NCBI GenBank assembly: GCA_029202665.1
Contig: CP119326.1
Location: forward strand, 868,001-932,000
Source: Candidatus Brevundimonas colombiensis
Lineage (GTDB): Bacteria; Pseudomonadota; Alphaproteobacteria; Caulobacterales; Caulobacteraceae
DNA length: 64,000 nt
Reading direction: 5' to 3'
In this document: positions 54,444 to 64,000 of the stretch, one piece after another
Layout: each line of letters starts with the position of its first letter
Position numbering within the stretch: the stretch's first letter is position 1
The notes under the pieces: model-generated
Database searches by the model: none
What the model was told of the DNA's origin: nothing
Seen by the model: the letters and a program-made list of their open reading frames with translations, nothing else
Translations under genes and position numbers: made by a program

Positions 54444-54472
54444 TTGACAGGGGTTAGGCCGGTGCTTAAGTC
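54444..54472 (+). promoter_or_regulatory. Candidate secA promoter
   Basis: TTGACA at 54444-54449, 17 bases, then TAAGTC at 54467-54472. The -35 is perfect and the -10 weak. It would give a secA leader of about 170 bases. I found no SecM-like frame in it. Confidence 0.45.
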
Positions 54473-54648
54473 CGCCCTGCGCCCAAGTCGAGGGGTTTTG
54501 ATCGTCTGCGCGGCCCTTCGCGCGCGCCTGTTTCCGGCGCACCGGGGCCGTCATCGGTCCGGGCCTCTCTCGCGGCGTCCCTATCGCCGCCCTCACGGGA
54601 TTTCAGAGCCGCTCAGCTCGCAGACGCTCGACCGCTACCGGACCCAAC

Positions 54649-57498
<2,850 letters not shown>

Positions 57499-57510
57499 GG
57501 CCGGGGGGCC

Positions 57511-58080
57511 ATGGGCGTTCCGCAGGATCGTCAGGCTCTGCTGGACGCCGTGCGGCGCACCTACGCCGCCCTGCGCGCCGACCTGTCAGGGGTTCCGGCC
57601 TCTCTGGCCGCCCTGCCCGAGCTTGAGGGGCATGTCGCCGGAACCCTCATCAGCGTGGACGACCTGATCGCCTATCTAGTCGGGTGGAACCGCACGGTTC
57701 TGAAATGGCATGAACGCGAAGCGGCGGGGCGGCCGATCGACTACCCGGATACGGGATTCAAAGGCAATGAGCTGGGCCGTCTGGCGCAACGCTTCTACGC
57801 CGATCTGGCGGGGGCGCCCCATGACGCGCGACTGGCGATGCTGGACGACGCCTATAGGGCGATCATGGTCCTGATTGAATCCCATGACGATCACAGCCTT
57901 TATGGCCTGCCCTGGTATGGGACGTGGACACGGGGCCGGATGATCCAGTTCAACACCTCGTCGCCCTACGCCAATGCGCGAAAGCGTCTGCGCCCCTGGA
58001 TGAAGCAGCACGGCCTGACGACGGCCCGCGCCGTCCGAGCCTCGCGGATCGACGCCAATCCGGTTAGGATCGGGGGATGA
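57511..58080 (+). CDS. ClbS/DfsB-family four-helix bundle protein
   Basis: The 189-residue protein has a DinB/DfsB-like helical bundle: VDDLIAYLVGWNRTVLKWHEREAAG contains the conserved W and H, and PWYGTWTRGRMIQFNTSSPYANARKRLRPW is typical of the family. ClbS itself protects E. coli from colibactin, but most members are of unknown role. Its stop overlaps the start of the next gene (ATGA), so the two are co-translated. It starts 12 bases after secA. Confidence 0.8.
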   Translation: MGVPQDRQALLDAVRRTYAALRADLSGVPASLAALPELEGHVAGTLISVDDLIAYLVGWNRTVLKWHEREAAGRPIDYPDTGFKGNELGRLAQRFYADLAGAPHDARLAMLDDAYRAIMVLIESHDDHSLYGLPWYGTWTRGRMIQFNTSSPYANARKRLRPWMKQHGLTTARAVRASRIDANPVRIGG

Positions 58081-59237
58081 GCTACAAGTCCCTGTTCTCG
58101 CGCGCCCTGTCGCTGGCCCCGGAGCGGCTGCATTTTGCGGCCCACAGCCATCATCTCTGGCCAGATGTCGGTTTCGAGGCGCAGCAGCAGGCCTGGATCG
58201 ACGCCAATATCCACGCCGACAACAAATGGGGTCTGCTGTTCGGCGAGGTGATCCCGCAGGCGCAAGCCCACGTCGCCGCCGAACTGGGCCTGCCCTCGCC
58301 GGACAGTCTGGTCTTTTCGTCCAGCACCCACGACTTCCTGCTGCGTCTGTTCTCGGGCCTGGAGAAGAAGCCGGTTCGCATTCTGGCGACGGACGGCGAA
58401 TTCCATTCCTTCCGCCGCCAGTCAGAGCGCTGGCAGGAGGCGGGTGAGGCGGTGGTCACCCGCATTCCCCTGGCGCCTTTCGACACCTTCGCCGAGCGGT
58501 TCGTCGCCGCCGCGCGTGAAGGTCGGCATGACTGGATCGTCGTCAGCCAGGTCTTCTTCCGCACCGGCGGCATGTTCGACGGGATCGAGGACCTTGCCGA
58601 TCTGGCGCGGCCCGAGGGGCCGTGGGTTCTTGTCGACGGCTATCACGGCTTCATGGCGACCCCGACGGATCTGTCGAAGGTCGCGGACCGCCTCTTCTAT
58701 GTGGCGGGCGGCTACAAATACGCCATGGCGGGCGAGGGCGCCTGTTTCCTGCACGCCCCGCCCGGCTTTGCGCCGCGCCCGGTCAACACAGGCTGGTTTG
58801 CAGAGTTTGGCGACCTGTCCGGGCCGCCCGGCGGGGTGCAGTATCGCAGCGACGGCGGCCGTTTCTGGGGCGCGACCTTCGACTGTTCGGCGCTGTACCG
58901 CTTCAATGCGGCGCGGCGGACGCTGAGCGACCAGGGCCTGGACACCGCCGCCGTCGCCGCCCACGCCCGCGACCTGGCCGTCCGGTTCCAGTCGGCGGTG
59001 ATCGAGGGGCGCGCGGGGCCGCTCGCGGACGCCGAAATCCTCAATCCGGTCGATGGCCTCGCGCCCCGCGCCCGGTTTCTGGCGCTGCGCCATCCCGACG
59101 CCCCCGCCTGGTGTTCGGGGCTGAAGCGGGCGGGCATCGTCACCGACGTCCGCGACGACGTCATCCGCTTCGGTTTCGGCCTGTATCAGGACGCCGACGA
59201 CGTGGATCGGCTGATCGCCGCCTCGGCCGCCCTCTAA
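58077..59237 (+). CDS. Class V PLP-dependent aminotransferase (kynureninase-like)
   Basis: The 386-residue PLP enzyme has the aspartate D187 in LVDGYHGF and the PLP-binding lysine K214 in VAGGYKYAM. The N-terminal LHFAAHSHHLWPD is close to that of class V enzymes annotated as kynureninase-like. The substrate is not evident. The ATG is inside an ATGA overlap with the DfsB-like gene, so the pair may act together; I know of no described link between them. Confidence 0.82.
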   Translation: MSYKSLFSRALSLAPERLHFAAHSHHLWPDVGFEAQQQAWIDANIHADNKWGLLFGEVIPQAQAHVAAELGLPSPDSLVFSSSTHDFLLRLFSGLEKKPVRILATDGEFHSFRRQSERWQEAGEAVVTRIPLAPFDTFAERFVAAAREGRHDWIVVSQVFFRTGGMFDGIEDLADLARPEGPWVLVDGYHGFMATPTDLSKVADRLFYVAGGYKYAMAGEGACFLHAPPGFAPRPVNTGWFAEFGDLSGPPGGVQYRSDGGRFWGATFDCSALYRFNAARRTLSDQGLDTAAVAAHARDLAVRFQSAVIEGRAGPLADAEILNPVDGLAPRARFLALRHPDAPAWCSGLKRAGIVTDVRDDVIRFGFGLYQDADDVDRLIAASAAL

Positions 59238-60170
59238 TCAATAGAAGGTGGTGTCTTCCTGCTGGGTGGGCGTGGGCGCCGCCCGGGACGAAGGCCGCGC
59301 AGAGGGGGCTGCGGGCCGTGTCGGCGCCGGGGTCGGGTTCTGGACCTGGGCTGGCGGCGCGGCGGCTGGCCCGTTCGGCGGCGCATTCATCGGCGGAATG
59401 GTCGGCAGATCGGGATAGGGCATGGCTGGCGTCCCGTCTTCCGGCGCGGCCTGGTCTTCGTCAAGCGGCGGGACCGCACCCGTCGGTCCGCCCAGTCGAT
59501 CCGGCGCCCCCACGTCGTCGCGGATGAAGGCCCACGCCCGGCTGTCGGCGCAGCCACAGGCTTTCAGAAACCCGTCCCGATCGCGCCACAGGATCAGCGG
59601 ATAGCTGATTTTCACGCCGGAGGCGCGCAGCATCCGGCTCAGCTGCTCGTCGAACCGCCGCCCGGCCTCGACCACGGCCGATCGCGCCAGGTTTCCGTCA
59701 GCCTGGGGCAGGCCGGCGGCGGTCCAGCTGCCGGACGGCGTGGCCATCCAGCGTTCGTACAGCGGCCAGTCCCGGCTCAGCCACAGTTCGGCGACCGTGG
59801 CCCTTTCGGCGGTCGTCGATCGCGACGCCCCGTCCGCGTCCGGCCGGGCGAACAGGATGAAGCGCGTCTCCACCCCCGCCGCCTTCAGCTTGGGCGCCTC
59901 ATCGCGCAGATAGCGATGGCCCGAGGCGCTGTCGCGATAGGTGACGATGTACAGGGGCTGGCCGCCGCTGCCGTCCGACACCCAGGATGCCTCGTCCAGC
60001 AGTCTTTGCACCTCTGCGGGATTGCGGCTGATCGTGACAGGCTGGAACCGAGAATAGAAGTTCCAGTAGGCCCAATAGCCCGCACCCGCGAGCAGCAGCC
60101 CGATCACGGCTGCAACGATGGACCCTAGGATAAATCGACGCATATCGACCCGGTGCTCCAGCTTCACCAT
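59238..60170 (-). CDS. Membrane-anchored protein with proline-rich tail, unknown function
   Basis: The 310-residue protein has one N-terminal transmembrane helix (ILGSIVAAVIGLLLAGAGYW). A periplasmic domain of about 190 residues follows, with thioredoxin-fold-like strands (PLYIVTYRDSASGHRYLRDEAPKL, ETRFILFARP) and a cysteine pair C206/C208 in KACGCADS. The last 80 residues are rich in Pro, Ala and Gln. The fold is reminiscent of DsbC-like proteins, but the usual CxxC is absent. The start may be at 60170 or at an ATG at 60143. Its stop abuts that of the convergent aminotransferase gene. Confidence 0.65.
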   Translation of the reverse strand: MVKLEHRVDMRRFILGSIVAAVIGLLLAGAGYWAYWNFYSRFQPVTISRNPAEVQRLLDEASWVSDGSGGQPLYIVTYRDSASGHRYLRDEAPKLKAAGVETRFILFARPDADGASRSTTAERATVAELWLSRDWPLYERWMATPSGSWTAAGLPQADGNLARSAVVEAGRRFDEQLSRMLRASGVKISYPLILWRDRDGFLKACGCADSRAWAFIRDDVGAPDRLGGPTGAVPPLDEDQAAPEDGTPAMPYPDLPTIPPMNAPPNGPAAAPPAQVQNPTPAPTRPAAPSARPSSRAAPTPTQQEDTTFY

Positions 60171-60276
60171 TGAATACGATCAACGCTTGGCGCCGAAATC
60201 CGTTGTCGGCGGCGGGCGTGTTTCGACACGTCGCGCGCCGGAGTGAAAATGTCGCGATAAATCGCGCGGGCGCGCC

Positions 60277-60304
60277 CTTGAACGGCGAAACGGCCTTCCC
60301 ATCT
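60277..60304 (+). promoter_or_regulatory. Sigma-32-type promoter of the candidate small RNA
   Basis: CTTG at 60277-60280, 17 bases, CCCATCT at 60298-60304. The dnaK promoter in this window has CTTG, 17 bases, CCCATAT, so spacing and core bases are the same. Confidence 0.6.
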
Positions 60305-60310
60305 CCCTTC

Positions 60311-60432
60311 TCGAAGCTGCGGGACACCCCCCCCTCCGTACCGCAGCGAAGCGAGATCGGCGCCCCCCCTCCCCTCCAGGCGCCGCTCGCGCAGGCCGCC
60401 GGACTCCCCCAGTCCGGCGGCTTTCTGCTTTG
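60311..60432 (+). ncRNA. Candidate heat-shock small RNA with two C-rich hairpin loops
   Basis: About 120 bases between a sigma-32-type promoter and an intrinsic terminator fold into three stems. Stem 1 is GCTGCGG/CCGCAGC (60316-60347) with an 18-base loop containing eight C followed by TCC. Stem 2 is CGGCGCC/GGCGCCG extended by GCGAG/CTCGC (60351-60390), with loop CCCCCTCCCCTCCA. Stem 3 is the terminator. C-rich loops complementary to ribosome binding sites define the CcsR RNAs of Rhodobacter, which depend on heat-shock sigma factors; here only the design, not homology, is claimed. It precedes gdhZ on the same strand and could instead be a terminated gdhZ leader. Confidence 0.6.
60395..60432 (+). 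terminator. Intrinsic terminator of the candidate small RNA
   Basis: Perfect 11-bp stem GCCGCCGGACT/AGTCCGGCGGC with loop CCCCC, followed by TTTCTGCTTTG. The T-rich side is on the plus strand, so it ends rightward transcription. Confidence 0.85.
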
Positions 60433-60456
60433 TGGCGCTGCACAATAATTCCAACC

Positions 60457-60482
60457 TGATCACTGATCATTACAATGATCGG
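60457..60482. promoter_or_regulatory. GATC-rich palindrome upstream of gdhZ
   Basis: The 16-base palindrome GATCATTACAATGATC (60465-60480) is preceded by a further TGATCA at 60457-60462. It lies about 110 bases before gdhZ and could be a regulator binding site. Confidence 0.45.
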
Positions 60483-60589
60483 TCGCCAGGGGCTTCCCGC
60501 GCGACCGGTCCTGGCCTAGTCAGCAGTTGTGGCGCCACGTCGCGCCGCATCCCTTGCGGCCCTGCCGCGTCGTTCAAGACTGCTCGTCC

Positions 60590-63500
60590 ATGACCGTCCC
60601 CGATCCGCGCCAACCTTCCGTTCAGCCGATCACCAAGGCCGCGCTGGAGGCGGCCTTCGCCCGGATCGTGGGAACCGGACCCGGCGCGACGGAACAGGTC
60701 TATCTGGCCCAGGCGTACGAAGACTACGCCGCCGACGAGACGCCCGAACTGGGCGGCGAGGATCTGGCCGCCCTGCTGGCCGCGTCCTGGACGGCCGCCA
60801 AGGCCTATGCCGCCGACGCCGCGGCGCCGGCGATCACCGTCGGTCCGATGCATGGCGTCGACGGCAAGGCGCTGGACTACGACCTGGTCCGCATCGTTCA
60901 GGCCGACGCCCCCTTCCTGGTCGACAGCGTCATGGGCGCCCTGGCCGAAGCCGCCGTGTCGGTGCGGGCCCTATTCCACCCGGTGGTGGAGCTGGACGGC
61001 CGCCGTCTGTCGATCATCATGCTGGTCATCGACAGCGTGCCGCAGGAGCGTCGCGACGTGCTGGGCGAGGGCCTGGCCCAGAGTCTGGCCGACGTCCACG
61101 CCGCCGTCGCCGATCACGAGGCCATGACCGGCCTGATGCGCCAGGCGGTGCAGCGACTGGAGTCCACCCCGCCGTCCGCCGTCGACGCCGCCGTCCTGGC
61201 CGAGAACATCGCCTTCCTGAAATGGCTGAAGAGCGATCATTTCGTCTTCCTGGGCGCGCGCGACTACGACTATCCGCGAACCGCCGGCGGCGACTATGAG
61301 GCCGAGGCGCCCTTGAGCCAGTCGGGCCAGGGCCTGGGCATACTGGCCGATCCCGAGCGCACGGTGCTGCGCCGCGCGTCCGAACCGGCGGTCCTGACGC
61401 ATCAGATGCGCCGCCAGCTGGACCTGTCCGAGCCGGTCACGGTGGCCAAGGCCAACGCCCGCTCGCGCGTGCATCGCCGCGCCTACATGGACTATGTCGG
61501 GGTCAAACGTTACGGCGCGGACGGCAAGGCGACGGGCGAGACCCGTTTCGTCGGCCTGTTCACGTCCGAAGCCTACGACCAGCTGGCGACCGAGGTGCCG
61601 CTGCTCCGTCGCAAGGTGGCCAACGCCCTGGCCCGCGCGGACAAGGCGCCGGGCAGTCACAACGAGAAGCGCCTGAAGAACATTCTCGAAAACTATCCCC
61701 GCGACGAGCTTTTCCAGATCAGCGAGGACGAGCTGTTGTCCATCGCCCTGGGCATTCTTCACCTGTACGACCGGCCCCGCATCCGCCTGTTCTCGCGCCA
61801 GGATCCGTTCGACCGCTTCGTCTCGGTGTTGTGCTTCATCCCGCGCGAAAAGTTCGACGCGGCGGTGCGTGAGCGGATCGGCCAGATCGTCGCCCGCGCC
61901 TGGGGCGGCCGCATGTCGGCCTGGTATCCGCAACTGTCCGACGCGCCGCTGGTGCGGGTCCACTATATTATCGGCGTCACGCCCGGCGAACACCCGAACC
62001 CCGACCCCGTGCAGCTTGAAGCCGACGTCGCCGAGGCCGGGCGCGGCTGGGTCGACCGCTTCGAAGCGGGCCTGCGCCGTTCGGGCGTGGAAGAGGTCTC
62101 GGTCGGACCGGTCAGCGCCAAATGGGCGCGGGCCTTCGGCGCCGGCTATCGCGACCGTTACGACGCCGACGAGGCGGCGCTGGACCTGCAGTTCATGACC
62201 CGGCTGAACGACACGGGGGCGCCCGGCGAGGGCGAGCCGGTGGCCGTGCGCGCCTTCCGCACCCCGGACGACAGCCGCCTGCAGTTCCGCTTCAAACTGT
62301 ACCGTCGCGGTTCGGCCGTGCCCCTGTCCGACGTTCTGCCGATCCTGGCCGACATGGGGCTGAAGACGCTGGAGGAATACGGCAACGCCATCCGTCCGCT
62401 GGGCGACACCGAAATCCACATCCACGAATTCCTGATGGAGGACCCGCGCGGCGAGGCCCTGATCTTCGATGACGTGAAGGGGCCGTTCGAGGACGCCTTC
62501 GCCGCGGTCTGGACCGGTCGCAACGAAAGCGACGGCTTCAACCGGCTGGTGATCGAGTTGGGCGTCGAATGGCGCGAGGCGGCCCTGATCCGGACCCTGG
62601 CCCACTATCGCCAGCAGACGGGCTTGGATCCGTCCCAGACCGTGCAGGAAGAGGCGCTGCGAGAATACCCCGACGCCGCCCGCGCCCTGTTGTCGCTGTT
62701 CAAGGCCAAGTTCGAACCGGCCGCCGGCGGATCGGCCGACGACCGCGCCTCAGCCGTCGCCGAGCTGGAAGGCAAGATCACCGCCCTGCTTCAGGATGTG
62801 AAGAGCCTGGATCACGACCGGGCCCTTCGTCGCATCGCCGCCCTGATCGGCGCGATCAAGCGCACCAACTACTTCCAGCATGACCCCGACGGCCAGCCCA
62901 AGCCGCACATCGCCATCAAGATCGCCTCGCGCGAGCTGGACGACCTGCCCCTGCCCAAACCCTATCGCGAAATCTTCGTCTGGGCGCCGCACGTAGAGGG
63001 TGTTCACCTGCGCTTCGGGCCTGTGGCGCGCGGGGGCCTGCGCTGGTCCGATCGTCGCGACGACTTCCGCACCGAGGTCCTGGGTCTGGTCAAGGCCCAG
63101 CAGGTCAAGAACGCCGTCATCGTGCCGGTCGGCTCCAAGGGCGGCTTCTATCCCAAGCAACTGCCCCGCACGACCGACCGCGAGGCCATCCAGGGCGAGG
63201 CCATCCGCGCCTATCGCACCTTCCTGTCGGGCCTGCTGGACATCACCGACAACATCGCCGCCGACGGTTCGGTCGTCCATCCGGCCGATGTCATCGCCTG
63301 GGAAGGCGACGACCCCTATCTGGTCGTGGCGGCCGACAAGGGCACGGCGACCTTCTCGGACATCGCCAACGGCGTGTCGGCGGCTTATGGATTCTGGTTG
63401 GGCGACGCCTTCGCGAGCGGCGGCTCGGTCGGCTACGACCACAAGGCCATGGGCATCACCGCGCGCGGCGCCTGGGAGGCGGTCAAACGCCACTTCCGCG

Positions 63501-64000
63501 AGATCGGCAAGGATATCCAGACCGAACCCTTCACCATGGTCGGCGTGGGCGACATGTCCGGCGACGTCTTCGGCAACGGGGCCCTGTTGTCCAAGGCCAC
63601 CCGCCTGGTCGCCGCCTTCGATCACCGCGACATCTTCATTGATCCGAGCCCGGATCATGTGACGGGATGGACCGAGCGCAAACGCCTGTTCGACCTGCCG
63701 CGCTCGTCCTGGCAGGACTATAACAAGGCCCTGATCTCGGAAGGCGGCGGCGTCTTCTCCCGCTCGGCCAAGTCGATCCAGCTCACGCCCCAGATCAAGG
63801 CCGCGCTGGATATCGCCGACGATGTTCTGGACCCCGTCAGCCTGATCCGCGCCATCCTGAAGGCGCCGACCGAACTGCTGTATCTAGGCGGCATCGGCAC
63901 CTATGTGAAATCGCCCGCCGAGACCGACGCCCAGGTCGGCGACAAGGGCACCGACGCCCTGCGGATCAATGGCGACGAGCTGCGGGTCAAGGTGGTGGGC
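60590..64000 (+). CDS. gdhZ: NAD-specific glutamate dehydrogenase, large type (C-terminus beyond window)
   Basis: This GDH-180-class enzyme oxidises glutamate to 2-oxoglutarate. The visible 1137 residues of about 1600 show the long N-terminal regulatory region with ACT-like parts (PFLVDSVMGALAEAAVSVRAL; TEIHIHEFLMEDPRG) and the catalytic domain with RFGPVARGGLRWSDRRDDFRTEVLG and NAVIVPVGSKGGF. In Caulobacter GdhZ also restrains FtsZ polymerisation, tying nitrogen metabolism to division. The ATG at 60590 is the first in-frame start after the intergenic region; there is little sign of a ribosome site before it. The gene runs off the right edge. Confidence 0.95.
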   Translation, partial: MTVPDPRQPSVQPITKAALEAAFARIVGTGPGATEQVYLAQAYEDYAADETPELGGEDLAALLAASWTAAKAYAADAAAPAITVGPMHGVDGKALDYDLVRIVQADAPFLVDSVMGALAEAAVSVRALFHPVVELDGRRLSIIMLVIDSVPQERRDVLGEGLAQSLADVHAAVADHEAMTGLMRQAVQRLESTPPSAVDAAVLAENIAFLKWLKSDHFVFLGARDYDYPRTAGGDYEAEAPLSQSGQGLGILADPERTVLRRASEPAVLTHQMRRQLDLSEPVTVAKANARSRVHRRAYMDYVGVKRYGADGKATGETRFVGLFTSEAYDQLATEVPLLRRKVANALARADKAPGSHNEKRLKNILENYPRDELFQISEDELLSIALGILHLYDRPRIRLFSRQDPFDRFVSVLCFIPREKFDAAVRERIGQIVARAWGGRMSAWYPQLSDAPLVRVHYIIGVTPGEHPNPDPVQLEADVAEAGRGWVDRFEAGLRRSGVEEVSVGPVSAKWARAFGAGYRDRYDADEAALDLQFMTRLNDTGAPGEGEPVAVRAFRTPDDSRLQFRFKLYRRGSAVPLSDVLPILADMGLKTLEEYGNAIRPLGDTEIHIHEFLMEDPRGEALIFDDVKGPFEDAFAAVWTGRNESDGFNRLVIELGVEWREAALIRTLAHYRQQTGLDPSQTVQEEALREYPDAARALLSLFKAKFEPAAGGSADDRASAVAELEGKITALLQDVKSLDHDRALRRIAALIGAIKRTNYFQHDPDGQPKPHIAIKIASRELDDLPLPKPYREIFVWAPHVEGVHLRFGPVARGGLRWSDRRDDFRTEVLGLVKAQQVKNAVIVPVGSKGGFYPKQLPRTTDREAIQGEAIRAYRTFLSGLLDITDNIAADGSVVHPADVIAWEGDDPYLVVAADKGTATFSDIANGVSAAYGFWLGDAFASGGSVGYDHKAMGITARGAWEAVKRHFREIGKDIQTEPFTMVGVGDMSGDVFGNGALLSKATRLVAAFDHRDIFIDPSPDHVTGWTERKRLFDLPRSSWQDYNKALISEGGGVFSRSAKSIQLTPQIKAALDIADDVLDPVSLIRAILKAPTELLYLGGIGTYVKSPAETDAQVGDKGTDALRINGDELRVKVVG

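Larger units (their letters stand above)
60171..60589. other. Intergenic region upstream of gdhZ
   Basis: This 419-base gap lies between two divergent genes. It contains a sigma-32-type promoter, a candidate small RNA with its terminator, and a GATC-rich palindrome, all listed separately. I see no convincing small reading frame in it. Confidence 0.8.

Noticed and set aside
60971..62605. Minus-strand frame of 544 codons inside gdhZ
   Set aside because: It lies opposite a continuous glutamate dehydrogenase with conserved motifs.

Overview
The window is 64 kb of GC-rich chromosome from an alphaproteobacterium of the order Caulobacterales. Brevundimonas is the best guess, because gene content and order match Caulobacter closely while the base composition and a local rearrangement differ. 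It is core chromosome: nearly all genes are housekeeping or regulatory, and I see no rRNA, tRNA, CRISPR array, prophage, transposase or recognisable defence system.

Layout. 1-7 kb: an AGE-family sugar epimerase (cut by the window edge), a DegT aminotransferase and a Gfo/Idh/MocA dehydrogenase (nucleotide-sugar genes), a secreted protein, xthA, and a PdxR/MocR-like regulator divergent from a YczE-like membrane protein. 7-15 kb: the CenR response regulator, yggS, a thiE-like gene, ntrZ, a DUF3576 lipoprotein, then leuS-lptE-holA. 15-21 kb: the segregation block parA-parB, rsmG, mnmG, mnmE and rho, with four parS-like sites. 22-25 kb: translationally coupled hemE-hemH-hemJ.

25.4-25.8 kb is the intergenic gap between hemE and the divergent ppsR/DUF299 gene. 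In Caulobacter crescentus this gap is the replication origin Cori, and here it holds CtrA-like TTAA-N7-TTAA sites, a near-consensus DnaA box and an AT-rich tract. Genes to its left run mostly leftward and genes to its right rightward. 25.8-29.5 kb: ppsR-maf-aroE-coaE-dnaQ. 29.6-33.6 kb: dnaK-dnaJ-dapB on the minus strand behind a sigma-32-type promoter.

34-40 kb is a stress, redox and metal section: an AlkB-like dioxygenase, a PadR regulator with a His-rich N-terminus in an operon with a siderophore-interacting protein (like E. coli YqjI/YqjH), an Rrf2 regulator with a thioredoxin-reductase-like flavoprotein, an OsmC protein and acetyltransferases. 39.7-47 kb: trpS, murJ, glnD and typA. 47-52 kb: the alphaproteobacterial group GNAT-DUF1178-nitrilase-grxC-comF-methyltransferase, plus a 59-residue Flp pilin. 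51.7-57.5 kb: mutT-argJ-PPIase and divergent secA. 57.5-64 kb: a DfsB-like protein, a class V aminotransferase, a membrane-anchored protein of unknown role, and the large NAD-glutamate dehydrogenase gdhZ, cut by the right edge.

The strongest candidate for something undescribed is a small RNA at about 60311-60432. It has a sigma-32-type promoter with the same CTTG-N17-CCCAT layout as the dnaK promoter in this window, two hairpins with C-rich loops that could pair with ribosome binding sites, and a strong intrinsic terminator. A weaker small-RNA candidate lies just upstream of xthA.
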